From Skeletonema tropicum (Eukaryota > Bacillariophyta > Thalassiosirophyceae > Thalassiosirales > Thalassiosiraceae): a stretch of DNA of 64,000 nucleotides. Below, piece by piece: positions 27,961 to 38,300 of this stretch. The DNA is taken from positions 1,550,001 through 1,614,000 of the forward strand of contig CM074128.1 of the NCBI GenBank assembly GCA_037178625.1. The letters are read 5' to 3'. The position numbers and the translations under genes were made by a program. The notes under the pieces are model-generated. The model saw only the letters and a list, made by a program, of their open reading frames with translations. It ran no database searches and was not told where the DNA came from. Every line of letters begins with the position of its first letter. Within the stretch, counting starts at the first letter, position 1.

Positions 27961-29043
27961 ATGGGGAAGAAAACGTCAAATTCAAGCACACTAAAGAACC
28001 CTCCCATCAGAGGGTATCTGCCTATTTGCATCGCTCTCCCTTCAATAGATGTCAAAGATAAAAAACACACCTACACATCATTCATATACGTCAAAGAACA
28101 CATTAAAAAATCTAACAACAGCGAAGAAGGAGGAGGCGCCGCTTTATTTGTAGCAAATGCTCCATCCAATGGACCTATTAGGACTGATTTATTTTTACGG
28201 GCACTGTTTGAACCATACGGAGACATTCAAAGAGTAACCGTGACACAGAATCCAAAGAAAGGCGGTGGAAAGTCTTCATTTGAACATGGTGAGGATGTGA
28301 ACGCTGCAGGGGAGATATTTCGTGAGGCAGCTCTGGCTGGTTTAGATGGAGTGGCAGGCAGCATAGAATCACGGAATCGTCGAGATGGAAAGTTTGCACA
28401 TGTTGTGTTTAAGTCTGCAAAAGGATTGAAGAAAGCACTCAAATCATTACAAAGTGAAATGTCTGAATCTGAAGGTCTATTGACTTTAACGCTGAGTGAT
28501 GACAGGATGGAAGAGCTGAAATTGGAAACTGCTCAATTGTTGTCATCTGGGGACGATAGAATTGAAGTCGATGGCGATGAAGATGATGATGAAGAAACTG
28601 CAACATCAGTTACTGGCATCCATGCAGTCGCCGAACAAGCAAGACAAAAAGCTTATAGACACATGTCTCGTCAACAACTAATGCAACTATGCAACGAAAC
28701 AATGGCAGCTTATGAAGATCAAGAAGCAGAAGCTGAACGACGAGCTAAACTGGCAGCGGAACAGCCCGATGAAGATGGATTCATCACTGTAACTCATGGA
28801 ACGACGCCATCCTTTGGTGCCGCAAACGACTTCGAAGAAGAGAAGAATGGTGCTCACCGCCGCAAGGCTGGTAAGAGAAGTCGTAAACGCAAGGCAACTG
28901 GTGCGGACGAGTTGCAAGACTTTTATCGATTCCAAATGAAGGAGACGAGGAAGAAGGAGGTGCAAGATTTGAAGGCTAGGTTTGAAGAGGATCTGAAGAA
29001 GGTTAGAAAGATGAAGGAACAGAAAGCCTTCCGGCCATTTTGA
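27961..29043 (+). CDS. RRP7: ribosomal RNA processing protein 7 (RRP7) homolog
   Basis: Single-exon 360 aa. The C-terminus is the RRP7 signature: ELQDFYRFQMKETRKKEVQDL, then KARFEEDLKKVRKMKEQKAF and RPF at the end, preceded by PDEDGFITVTHG and a basic nuclear-type KAGKRSRKRKA. The N-terminal half has an RRM-like domain (ALFVANAP, then LRALFEPYGDIQRVTV, then FAHVVFKSAKGLKKAL), as in yeast Rrp7 and human RRP7A. Rrp7 is part of the UTP-C module of the small-subunit processome and is needed for 18S rRNA maturation in the nucleolus. An acidic linker sits at about 205-217. Length is close to family members. Confidence 0.85.
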   Translation: MGKKTSNSSTLKNPPIRGYLPICIALPSIDVKDKKHTYTSFIYVKEHIKKSNNSEEGGGAALFVANAPSNGPIRTDLFLRALFEPYGDIQRVTVTQNPKKGGGKSSFEHGEDVNAAGEIFREAALAGLDGVAGSIESRNRRDGKFAHVVFKSAKGLKKALKSLQSEMSESEGLLTLTLSDDRMEELKLETAQLLSSGDDRIEVDGDEDDDEETATSVTGIHAVAEQARQKAYRHMSRQQLMQLCNETMAAYEDQEAEAERRAKLAAEQPDEDGFITVTHGTTPSFGAANDFEEEKNGAHRRKAGKRSRKRKATGADELQDFYRFQMKETRKKEVQDLKARFEEDLKKVRKMKEQKAFRPF

Positions 29044-29078
29044 TGAACTATTGACAACTAGAATAAGAATAACTGTAG

Positions 29079-29594
29079 CTAAAAGTTCAAGCCTTCATCG
29101 CGATATACATAATTATTGAATGACTTGGAGAAGGATTGTGCGAGACCGTGCCTCTTTGTCGTCCATGTTGCTGCAGAAGGTTTGCGACGTCCAAATTCAT
29201 TCGATTCAGTGACGTACAAAGGATTTTGCTCCTTTGGATTATGATCGTAATCATCCAGAATTTCAGACACTTCTTCTTTTGATAGCGAATTCCTCCCGCT
29301 GTTAGAAGAATCATTCCCAACGAGAGATGAATTCTTTCGTCGCTTATTCATGGAATCGGATTCCCGCTGCCGGAAGACCTTTGATAGAGAAGAGTCAGAG
29401 TAAGGAGCAGATTCACCATAACTGTCTGATTCTTTTCGTCGATAGAGAAATGACACATCTTGTGTCGAGAGAGCGGAATCATCTGGAGTCGAATTATTGG
29501 TGTCATTAGAATGGGAAAGGGGAGCCTTTTCGCATGCTTCCTTCAATGACATGCCATAACAGCTGTTGCTCGTTACCATGAATGGATTCGCCAT
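29079..29594 (-). CDS. hypothetical disordered Ser-rich protein
   Basis: 171 aa from the first true ATG at 29594. Mostly polar, Ser/Asn/Asp-rich and probably disordered. Short motifs recur: FLYRRKESDSYGE, VFRQRESDSMNKRRKNSS (shared R-E/K-ESDS). These look like phosphorylation-type or short linear motifs. The end KSFNNYVYRDEGLNF is more hydrophobic. Not recognised. Converges with RRP7 (35 bp between stops). Confidence 0.5.
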   Translation of the reverse strand: MANPFMVTSNSCYGMSLKEACEKAPLSHSNDTNNSTPDDSALSTQDVSFLYRRKESDSYGESAPYSDSSLSKVFRQRESDSMNKRRKNSSLVGNDSSNSGRNSLSKEEVSEILDDYDHNPKEQNPLYVTESNEFGRRKPSAATWTTKRHGLAQSFSKSFNNYVYRDEGLNF

Positions 29595-29996
29595 CGCAAT
29601 TTGTTTGATGAGAAGCAAGAACAAATGATGGATTGATTGGTGGAGGCGAGATAGTCCCAACGATACGCACGCGCGAACGATTCAAAATTTGGACGAAAAA
29701 GTTTTCACAAAATCTCATTTGCGACGAAGTCAAGAAGAGACACGCACAGCTGCTCTCACTCTCTCAAATCTCAAAGTCCTGTCGTTCTGTGATCAAAGCC
29801 TCTACTTACTCTTTGGTTTCTTTCCTTGGTCAACAGCAATTGAGTTGTAATCTCCAAAAATTGACTCGCTTCCTCATATGAGCCAAGTGGCAAGAAGAGA
29901 ATACAGCTGCTACCACTTTCTCAAAGCTTTCTTGGTCACCAGCGCTAGAGATAGCACTCATTCTCAACAAGGCTGAGACAGGCTGAGACAATAACA
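29595..29996. other. divergent promoter region with a short duplication
   Basis: 402 bp. A diverged direct repeat of about 40 bp (CAAGAAGAGACACGCACAGCTGCT at 29731, GCAAGAAGAGAATACAGCTGCT at 29889, each followed by a TTCTCAAA-type end) suggests a local duplication of promoter sequence. A 10-bp tandem duplication (GGCTGAGACA twice, 29971-29990) sits just before the next ATG. Confidence 0.4.
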
Positions 29997-30633
29997 ATGA
30001 ATTTTGATCACGACGAAAACCTGTCACCTGGCGAAAAGGCCGCTCAAATCCGTGCCAAAATCGCCACGAGACAGCGCAGGTGAGATTTCTTCAAATGCAC
30101 TTTGGCTGCAACGACTTTGAAGGGAGGATATCCAATCCTTCCTCTCTAGATTCAGATAGATATGTGCACTTAAAATTTCCTTTCCCCTTCGCATCAGCGG
30201 CCAAGACGCCAAGAATCTGATATTTTCACCAGACAACCACGAAGATAGACAAGTCGAGCTTTCACGTGCAGCCCAACTTCGTCGGCAGAAAATGGCAAGA
30301 GAGCGACAAGCCAAGAATCACTTGATTCGAAATCGTCAAGCACTCAAAGAAAAGCAGCAACATAACAAAAGGTCGAGCCAAGAGAAAGAGAGAAGAGAAT
30401 CTATGAAGCTGCAACAGCAAGAGAGGAAAAAGCAAGAGCTGTACGGTGGTGTCAAGTCAAGAGTTTTTGATCAAGATTATGCAGTCTCCAAGCCTGCTGT
30501 ACCTACTCACGATGAAAGCAATAATAATTTTAGCTTATCGTCTGTAAACAAATCATACGGCAAGGTTCCAAAATACATTGCCAATAGGAAATCAATGTTA
30601 GAACGCGAGAGATGGGATGTTAAGATATATTAG
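29997..30633 (+). CDS. enkurin-motif protein
   Basis: Exon 1 is 29997-30079, intron 30080-30197 (118 nt, GTGAGA...CATCAG, phase 2) and exon 2 is 30198-30633, giving 172 aa. A long basic/Gln-rich helix (SRAAQLRRQKMARERQ, then KEKQQHNKRSSQEKERRES) is likely coiled coil. The C-terminus ends in YGKVPKYIANRKSMLERER, which matches the enkurin-domain core Y-G-x-[VI]-P-x-Y-[IL]-x-x-R. Enkurin-domain proteins bind calmodulin and localise to cilia and flagella or to microtubules. The domain is cut short after the core, so this is a minimal version. The coding end overlaps the convergent neighbour by 14 nt. Confidence 0.6.
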
Positions 30634-31507
30634 AATACCGATTTCCTTCAACCAATGACATTAGCTCTTGATCGAGCTCATCTTCTTCATCATCTTCGTA
30701 GTAAACTGTAGAAGGAGAAGGGACTGCAGATCTATTCACCAATATTAAGAGCAGTCTCCGTAAACAAGTTCCTCTACCTCGTCCAGAAGACTTGCCATCA
30801 TTTAGAGCTTCTTCACCGTAAGCATTTGCAACTGCTTCTCTGTACACTTTCACCAAAACAAACCCAGCATAACATGATGTCATCCACAGAACAGAAAATA
30901 AGGAGCAGTAGGTACCAAAATACACGTACACTTGCTTGCCAGCCGTTAATGCAAACATCAATCCGAGAAGATAATTGCATACGACTATAAATTGTGTCAC
31001 GACTGCAAATACTCTCAATGCACGTCCTGGAGGCGAATGTTGTTTTGATACATTATTGTTGTTTCCATCTGCATTCCTACTACTGCCAAGGTACAAATCA
31101 TACTCATCAATGTCCCCCCTTTTTCCACAGCAGCCAAAGTTTTGATTCTTATCGTACCACTTTCCGCCCAACGATGACTTTAACAACAGTGCAGAGGACA
31201 CACCTGAACCGAAGAAGGATATGACGCCTAAATCGATCCCTCCAGTTTTTCGAAGATCCAATGTGTTCAATAGGGCCCAACACCAAAAGAATGCAGAGGT
31301 CACGATCAGGCACAAAGAATAAATGCGTAACCTGCTTTGTAAAACCTCTGGATCAGTAAGGTCATGAGATAAGAAAATTGGTGCAAGTGGACCAAGCACT
31401 CTTACGTAACGGGGCTTTTCATCTTCATCCTCATTTGTTGGGAAATATTCATTGGCGTACACGGCATTAGTGCGCAGGCCGCTTACACCGCCACCGGTTC
31501 GACGCAT
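30620..31507 (-). CDS. four-TM membrane protein, unknown function
   Basis: 295 aa, ATG at 31507. Hydrophobic spans at about 62-85 (IYSLCLIVTSAFFWCWALL), 95-110 (VISFFGSGVSSALLL), 168-190 (VVTQFIVVCNYLLGLMFAL) and 198-222 (YFGTYCSLFSVLWMTSCYAGFV), with both ends predicted cytosolic. The C-terminus is acidic (YYEDDEEDELDQEL). A Cys pair GCCGKRG in the loop may bind metal or be lipidated. No family recognised. Its last 14 coding nucleotides overlap the opposing enkurin-like gene. Confidence 0.6.
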   Translation of the reverse strand: MRRTGGGVSGLRTNAVYANEYFPTNEDEDEKPRYVRVLGPLAPIFLSHDLTDPEVLQSRLRIYSLCLIVTSAFFWCWALLNTLDLRKTGGIDLGVISFFGSGVSSALLLKSSLGGKWYDKNQNFGCCGKRGDIDEYDLYLGSSRNADGNNNNVSKQHSPPGRALRVFAVVTQFIVVCNYLLGLMFALTAGKQVYVYFGTYCSLFSVLWMTSCYAGFVLVKVYREAVANAYGEEALNDGKSSGRGRGTCLRRLLLILVNRSAVPSPSTVYYEDDEEDELDQELMSLVEGNRYSNIS

Positions 31508-31945
31508 TTTCTACAGAATTTATGTCTCAAGATGAATGATGATAGAGTTTATGCGTTATGCTGCCGCAACCATAATATCGTTTATCTGCTGGAGCTGATT
31601 TTGAATAGACCGGATGGCTATTTGGGTCTGCGACTGCCAATTGCAGGTGTTGTTATGGTGCTGGTCGGGCTTGGTTTTGGATCATTGCAAGCGCAACAAA
31701 CATCATGGTCATGGCTGGCATGATCTTTCCAAAATAATTGCAACAGACATTGTGACCGTCACAGTGGGACTCGATAGACATGATAGTGGCCGGACCGGCC
31801 GCAATCAACGCCAAATCAACCCAGTCAAACCTAGCCACTAGCCACGGTTCCCGTGCCACCAGCAAGCAGTACGCAGTACAATACTATCGTAGCAGTAGCA
31901 AGCAATCAAGCTCAATCAAGCAACAGCCAACAGCATAAACCATAT
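31508..31945. other. divergent promoter region
   Basis: 438 bp between the membrane protein and hydrolase genes. Contains GGCCGGACCGGCCG (31790-31803), a short palindromic G/C patch. Frames open upstream of 31946 lack an ATG. No gene seen. Confidence 0.35.
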
Positions 31946-32899
31946 ATGACCATGGAGAAGATCTCAAACAAGATCAGCGAGACCTTTATACCTGTCGATG
32001 ATGAGGGCGCAGAGCGCCGAGAGGTTGCCGGGCAGCCGGTGGTAATTTACAGACCCAAACGCAAAATTGTCGGGCTGACATTTCTTGTGACAGCCGCAAA
32101 CATGCCAATCTCAAAATATAGCTCAATCATCAACATCCTAACTTCAGCAGATCATGTTGTGGTAGGGATATACGTAAACGCCATCACTCTTAATCGACAG
32201 GCGCATCGACAAAAGGCCGAGGCTATTCCTCGGATATTTGAAGAGTTAAAGAGTGAATTTCGAGTCAAAAAATATGATATTGTAGGCCACTCTATTGGAG
32301 GGAAGATAGCCCTCGTCACCGCTGCACTGTTCGACTCGGAACAGAATCTAATACGCAACATAATAGCATTAGACCCCGTTGATCAGCACCCTGTGGAATT
32401 CACAAATGATATCTTAAAGCAAGCAATGGCGGGAACGAATAGCAACAACTCCAAGAAAACAAATCTATCGTTGGCTGAATCAAAAGCAGATATTACTGTA
32501 ACTTTTACAGACTGTGGGGGCATTGTTGGTAAGAAGCACCATGCACGTGAAATTCACAAGAAGAACCCAACTGTGAAGCTCGTGCTTCATCGCAATGCTG
32601 GCCACATGGTATACTGTGATGATGGAGGAGTGCTCAGTTGGAAAGCCTTAATGGCAAAAGGTCAATCAGCAGATCGAAACGATGCAATCAAAGCTGAAGC
32701 GTTGAATTTAATCAAAGAGAAGGCAATGAAGGCCACTATTAGTGGATCTGCGTCTGGTAAAGCAAGTGGAGTGATGGCAAAGGCAAAGAAAGAGTGGAAA
32801 AGTGCGAAAGCTGAATTGAAAGAGCTTGGGGATGATGCGCAGAAGAAGGGTAATGCAATCGCAGGTGCAGCAAAATTTACGAGCATGTTTAAAATGTAA
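31946..32899 (+). CDS. alpha/beta hydrolase, chlorophyllase-like
   Basis: 317 aa from ATG 31946. A second Met two codons later lies in a better context (ACCATGG). Catalytic layout: nucleophile elbow GHSIGG in DIVGHSIGGKIALVTAALF, then acid loop IIALDPVDQHPVEF, then histidine in HRNAGHMVYCD. GHSxGGK followed by ALDPVD is characteristic of chlorophyllases, which remove phytol from chlorophyll. No signal or plastid presequence is visible at this start, so it would act outside the plastid unless an upstream exon is missing. The C-terminal 70 residues are a Lys/Ala amphipathic helix (KAKKEWKSAKAELKELGDDA) not usual for the family. Convergent with the SET-MYND gene, only 4 bp between stops. Confidence 0.65.
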   Translation: MTMEKISNKISETFIPVDDEGAERREVAGQPVVIYRPKRKIVGLTFLVTAANMPISKYSSIINILTSADHVVVGIYVNAITLNRQAHRQKAEAIPRIFEELKSEFRVKKYDIVGHSIGGKIALVTAALFDSEQNLIRNIIALDPVDQHPVEFTNDILKQAMAGTNSNNSKKTNLSLAESKADITVTFTDCGGIVGKKHHAREIHKKNPTVKLVLHRNAGHMVYCDDGGVLSWKALMAKGQSADRNDAIKAEALNLIKEKAMKATISGSASGKASGVMAKAKKEWKSAKAELKELGDDAQKKGNAIAGAAKFTSMFKM

Positions 32900-32903
32900 C
32901 TAT

Positions 32904-34283
32904 TTATGTCTGTTTTGTATCATCACCTCTTTGGGTGATGCACCTATTGCATTTGCAATGAAAGCCGTACTCAAGCAAAGATTTGGCTCTTTCTTCGACT
33001 GTTGATCCTTCCAGAAGACTCTCATTGTCAGAATCCTTTTCTTGTTCAAGTGGATTCTCGTTATTAGAGGAAGCACAGCTTTCATCAACACTTTTGCTGT
33101 CATCATGTAGATCTGAATCAAGTTCCTCATCCTCCACTTCATCATCTTCTTCGTTGTTCAGTTTATCATTCAACCACTTCCAAGTTCGAGTTGGGCTAAA
33201 ATGACGGAAGTATTCAGCGCCGTCACCACCTACGCCACCATTGCATACATAGGTTATACAGATCTCCTCACCCGGTGATATTTCGCGTGTTGCCACCATC
33301 GATCCACGGTTTGACTCTTGCAAGAACTCAATCGATGCGTTGGGGTTGCAATCGTGATTAGCGAGCGATAGTAGAGGGTATAGACCTGATCCACTGATTG
33401 GTTGCTCAGCCGCAGCGAACTGCTCATCACGCGCGTCTTCCATTACTTGCTCCATGTATTGTGCAGCAGGCGAAGGAAACTCATACTCCATAACGTTGCA
33501 CTGAAGCATGCCCAGGATGGAACCAATATTGTCAAGTGAACATATTTGCCGGATGAAGTTTTCTTGCAAATTAACATTTTTCAATGCTATTGACTCTAAT
33601 AGTGATGTTTGTAGGACCGTACAAAACCTGTTTGTTATGTCCTTCTTGTCGTCTACTGATGAACCAACTTCCCACCACAATGGATGTGAACCGTATTCTG
33701 TCCACCAGAAACATTGTTCGATAGAAATTTGTTTGTCTTTGGACAATGAAGAAAAGTGTGACATTGCAACAGCAATGACCTTCGTTGCCAATCGAAGTAT
33801 CGTTGCATTTCCTTCTTCCTTCTCAAAGAAGTCTTTTAAAGGAGCCGAAGCTTTACAAAAGATTGAGTGTTGCTCTTGACGTTTTTGGAAGCATTCTTTT
33901 GAGCAATAAACTGCATCTTCGCATTCTCTGCACTTCATGTGAGATGTTGTAAAAACTAGATCATCTGAATCGGTGCCATCAAAAATGAAGGGCAGAGAAA
34001 CATCAATATCATTAGCCTTTAAGTGATCTTTGCCTAATGTTCCAATAGGCGCAGCACATGAGTTGCATATATGAGGATCAGGGTGAGCACTGCAAGCCAC
34101 GATAGGATCCTCATGAGAGATTATGAGATCTCCACAATCAATTTTATCGACAGCGAAAATCCCAACTCCATTTTTGTCTTGTGTTGGACGAACTTCAAAT
34201 AGATCTGTGCCATCTCCACGTTTGCGCTTGCGATTCTTCTTCAGCTTGATGGTACGTGATAATAGTGAAGCAATTTTTACCAT
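32904..34283 (-). CDS. SET-MYND (SMYD-like) protein methyltransferase
   Basis: 459 aa, ATG at 34283. The N-terminal SET part (GVGIFAVDKIDCGDLIISHEDP) is split by a zinc region: CNSC early, then a MYND finger CRECEDAVYCSKECFQKRQEQHSIFC. Core SET motifs follow: LYPLLSLANHDCNPNASIEF (N-H-x-C-x-P-N), ATREISPGEEICITYV (G-E-E-x-x-x-x-Y) and a post-SET Cys cluster FHCKCNRC. An acidic insertion (NNEEDDEVEDEELDSD) lies between SET and post-SET. SMYD enzymes methylate lysines on histones or other proteins. Substrate unknown. The start is basic (IKLKKNRKRKRG), a plausible nuclear signal. Confidence 0.8.
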   Translation of the reverse strand: MVKIASLLSRTIKLKKNRKRKRGDGTDLFEVRPTQDKNGVGIFAVDKIDCGDLIISHEDPIVACSAHPDPHICNSCAAPIGTLGKDHLKANDIDVSLPFIFDGTDSDDLVFTTSHMKCRECEDAVYCSKECFQKRQEQHSIFCKASAPLKDFFEKEEGNATILRLATKVIAVAMSHFSSLSKDKQISIEQCFWWTEYGSHPLWWEVGSSVDDKKDITNRFCTVLQTSLLESIALKNVNLQENFIRQICSLDNIGSILGMLQCNVMEYEFPSPAAQYMEQVMEDARDEQFAAAEQPISGSGLYPLLSLANHDCNPNASIEFLQESNRGSMVATREISPGEEICITYVCNGGVGGDGAEYFRHFSPTRTWKWLNDKLNNEEDDEVEDEELDSDLHDDSKSVDESCASSNNENPLEQEKDSDNESLLEGSTVEERAKSLLEYGFHCKCNRCITQRGDDTKQT

Positions 34284-34592
34284 GGTTATCGTCGGATACT
34301 GCCTGCCTGCCTACGATATGATGGCCATGGTCACTTGTCAGATCATAATGTTGAGAGTTGAGATATCGGATGTAGATGAGATTTTTGCGCGCTTGGTACA
34401 TACCGTACCGGTAAATAGTAATGTATGTAGGTGAAATCACGGTTTTCACACGAAGTTCAAGTGTGATCACGACGTGACTTTTGTATCTTTCATTGTGTGA
34501 CTCATCTTCATTCAACTCTGTCTCACGATGATTGTCGTCGTTGCTCCCAAAGAACAGTTCAGTTGTCTTCAGCGCCACCATTCTACCGCACC
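34284..34592. other. divergent promoter region
   Basis: 309 bp between the SET-MYND and MsrB-like starts. Contains GTACCGTACCGGTA (34408-34414 region) and CACGAAGTTCAAGTGTGATCACGACGTGACTT (34448 on), with a TGACTT/ACGTGA-type bZIP-like core. No gene. Confidence 0.3.
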
Positions 34593-35327
34593 ATGATCTC
34601 AAACAACGCTCGCATTGTTGCTTTCCTATTGGCGCTTGTCAGTCCTTCGCTGGCATTTACCACCAGCGGTACATCTGCATCTACACAAAAGACGCAGCTG
34701 CAACTTTCCACGTCAGGTGATGAAGGAAGTCGACGCTCGTTCTTGACGAATGTGGTTACCGCCGCCGTGCTACCAGCGCTCGTCGTGAGCAATCCTTCGT
34801 CTGCATCTGCTTTTGGAGGATTCAAGGCTTTTGAAAATGGGCCGCTTGTCTATGGAGATGATTCCATCATGGATCAAAAGGGACATGGAACAACTGCTTC
34901 ACCTGTCCAAGCCGATTTACGGTATGGTGTTTCCAACAAGCTTGCAGACAAAATCAGCTCATTTAATCGAGTATTTGCAGAAATGGGTGGATATTTTGAA
35001 GGAACTAGTTTTGAGAAGGAGGTGAGAGATCTAGTTGCGACAACTGGTGGCCCAGTTACTTTTTACGACAGTGTTAGTGGCAAGCCGTTATTCGTGGCAC
35101 CAAAGGGACGATCTGTTGATGAATTCATTGAGGAGAGTAAGGTTCACGGTTGGCCTAGTTTCAGAGATGAAGAAGTAGTATGGGAAAGTGTCCGAGTCCT
35201 GAGGAGTTCAGGCGAGACAGTAAGCACTGTTGGTACTCATCTTGGCCACAACATACCGGACAGAAATGGTAACCGTTACTGCATAAATTTGGTAAGCATC
35301 GCTGGGAATCCAACAAGCTCCGAATAA
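34593..35327 (+). CDS. thylakoid-lumen MsrB-like protein
   Basis: 244 aa from ATG 34593. Three-part targeting: signal peptide with A-F site (LLALVSPSLAF-TT), a transit stretch, then a twin-arginine lumen signal RRSFLTNVVTAAVLPALVV ending ASA-F (RR at 47-48). The C-terminal half follows methionine sulfoxide reductase B: TFYDSVSGKPLF, then GWPSF (186-190), then THLGHNIPDRNGNRYCIN (His216, His219, Cys230). In MsrB the equivalent Cys of RYCxN is catalytic. The two CxxC zinc sites of most MsrBs are absent. Inferred role: repair or redox sensing on the lumen side of photosynthetic membranes, or a non-catalytic relative. Converges with VPS13 (30 bp). Confidence 0.7.
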   Translation: MISNNARIVAFLLALVSPSLAFTTSGTSASTQKTQLQLSTSGDEGSRRSFLTNVVTAAVLPALVVSNPSSASAFGGFKAFENGPLVYGDDSIMDQKGHGTTASPVQADLRYGVSNKLADKISSFNRVFAEMGGYFEGTSFEKEVRDLVATTGGPVTFYDSVSGKPLFVAPKGRSVDEFIEESKVHGWPSFRDEEVVWESVRVLRSSGETVSTVGTHLGHNIPDRNGNRYCINLVSIAGNPTSSE

Positions 35328-35357
35328 GTTCTAACTTTTAACTTATACACTCTATCT

Positions 35358-38300
35358 TTACAAATCTATCGCTGCAATTACTTTCATCAGCTTGTCGCAC
35401 AACAGTTCTGCAAGCTTTTCGTCTTCACATTTGACTTCCTCTCTTTCAGTTCCGTCTTGCATTATGTCATTCAGGTAGACCACCACTAGGCAAGAGCCAT
35501 CACGATAATCCACTTCCACCTTCTTCATCTGTTGATAATGTAGACGCAATACCTCTTTGCCATCTTCGGAGAGAATCAAAAGTTGATTGACGCTCATCAA
35601 GGCGACCTTTTTAACCATATCTACATGGTCATAGTATTCTTCACCTCCAAGGCAAGATCTCGCTTGTACTGTTGCAGCGGATGCATCGTCAATTCTGTAG
35701 GGTCTGATTACTCTGTCGCGTCCGTACAGCGCACGTCTTGGGCGTATTTGGTTGTGCACGTTGAGATAGCTTGCAGAATCTGTACTTTCAACAGCACCCT
35801 TTATTCCAATCAGTGAATCGGTCAAAAAGTCAGTAGTCCCAATAACTGGCTTCACTAGCAAACCCAAGAGACCTTTTCCGACTCCCTTTGCAAATCCTTC
35901 GAATCCATTCCGTTCAGCACCTCTGATAGGCTTGGACACAACACCTTTCACACCCTCAAGAATACCCTGCACTAGTTTTTGGACTCCACTTTCAAAGCCT
36001 CTTACGATATTTACACCCTTGCCGCCATTTGCTTTCAGTTTCATCAATCGATCTCGCTTTTGAGCATATTTGCGGTCTAATGTTAACACAGCCATATTCT
36101 TTGCCGCTGTTTCAGTCAACATAGCTGCCGAGCCGGCAAATCCACCAACAGTGTGGCGACCAAGTGATCCCGCGCCACGAGCAACTCCACTCACGACAAA
36201 CGTTGGGTCCATCTCTTCAATGCTCTTTTTGAATCCTTTGACAGGCTCTTTCACAAAATCGCTGTTTTACAAAAAGGTTGACATCAATTTAGAGTGAGCA
36301 TAGTGAAAGCTAAGTGAAATGGTAGGTATCACACCAACGATCTTACCTGACACCTTCTCCCACACCACGCATCAATCCCACAGGATTACCAAAAGCAGCG
36401 AGCGAACCAATAAGGGAAGGTACGTTTGCGATTAGAGATGCAAGGTAGTGAGCTCCCAGATACGTTGCAACCTGTTGACCATTCGAAAGTTGGTTGAAAA
36501 GTGCAACACCATCAAAATTCAGAGATGCACCGTCACAACGAATCAAGGCATCAACCAAAATACTCTTAAGCATCCCTTGCATCACTGCCAAGGCAGTACG
36601 ATTTTTCCCACCAATTTTTACTCCCAAACCACCCGAGCCCTCTCCAACCAATATATCCCCTTTTCTGACTGCAGCATGAATTGCGGCGGCTTCTTCGCCC
36701 TCAAACATCTCTTGATACTTTGTCAATGCTTGTGCTGGAGCCACGGAGAGTTTCACTTTGCATGGCAAAATGGTGAGGCGTTGGAGGAAAATGGATTTGT
36801 TACCTACTTCAATAGTGGTCGAAGTCATCTTCTTGATCAACTCGTCTATATTTGGTTGATCCCAGGACCCCTGCGAATCGACGAAGACGTACGACCTCCC
36901 CGTTGAAGCCAATATGTGGTCCTGAATTCTGAAAAGATAACGTTGTACCCGCATGATGAACGCCAAGTCAATGAATATGAACGCATCACGGAGCGCGACC
37001 CCAGCGCTGAGACATTGAATGCCCGTTCGATGGCGAGGGGAGAAATCTAGCTGTAGCTCCAAGAACGGCTTTTCGGCAGTAAATGGCTTCTTTTCGAAAT
37101 CATCGTAGTCAGCTTTTCGAGGACGTGGACATAATGCAACAGGATAAAGAGCACCTGGGCAGTGATTGTCCAGCTGAAGCCATCCGACGATGACAGTACT
37201 TTTTGCATAGCCTTTCCTTTGAGAGTCCCACGTGGCATCTACCTTCACGTCATGCAGAGAGAGAACTGCCAGTTCAGTTGGTGATGAGTCGATGAAGCTG
37301 AAAGCAAAGCCGCTGAAGAGCAACTCGCACGAGTATTCATCACTAGCGGATGAACTTGCGACTGCTGAATCTTCGTCTGCATGCTTACAAACACCAGTTC
37401 CGAAGAAAGCTGCTCTTGCTGCTTCAGATTCTGTAAGCAATGCCCCAGTTTTCAGCGAAAAAGACGTGTCTGCGCACGACGATAGAAATATTCTTTCCCT
37501 TGATGATTTGCCAGCCTCGAGTGAGGAATTCGAATCGTCGGTCCTGAAAGTTGGCATGGGATTTATTTCTCTCACAACATTTCCTATGACGCTGGAGGTT
37601 GTAACTTCGGTCTTCATCAAAACAAATCTTAAGCACCGCGTTGGACCATCCGACCCGACCATTCCAAGAACCCGAACACCCAATAACTCTGAAGCGACTG
37701 GTGAACCTAGGAAAGAAGCTAACTTGTAGGGCGACAAGCGAATGAATTGTCCAACCTCACCAAAACTAATCACTTTCGTGGACTCGACGCCCTCTCTAGT
37801 ACTGAGAGGTGCCAATGAGCAACGGAGCATGAGAAGCTCAAACATCGAAGCGGACGTCCTCCCTTCGTACTTTCCTTGACGCCATGGCACATCCAGTGCG
37901 TAAGATGTACTTTCGCCTGGATTTATCGAATCACAAGATGACTGTTTTCCACTCAGAGAGGGATTCGCCAAAACTCCATCCTGAGATACAAAAATCTGAA
38001 ACGGAGAATGATTCTCTATTCGAAAGAGGGAGCCTTCCCCGTCAGGATCTTCATCTTTAATTGAGATGATTGTTCCGGTACCACCAGTCCCAGGCTGAAG
38101 CTCTACGCTAACACGCATCGATTTCAAATTCGAGTTACTTCTACTTCCGTTGCTTTGCCTGACGCGTAGAGGGAGCATGCCCAAAGTACACAAATCAAAA
38201 CCACCAGACCATTTGAAGCCAACGAGACCAGCTGGTCTTGCGCAGACAAGCTCTGGTAATGCACCATCAAACCAGTAAAAAGGAAGTGTCGCTTTCCTTG

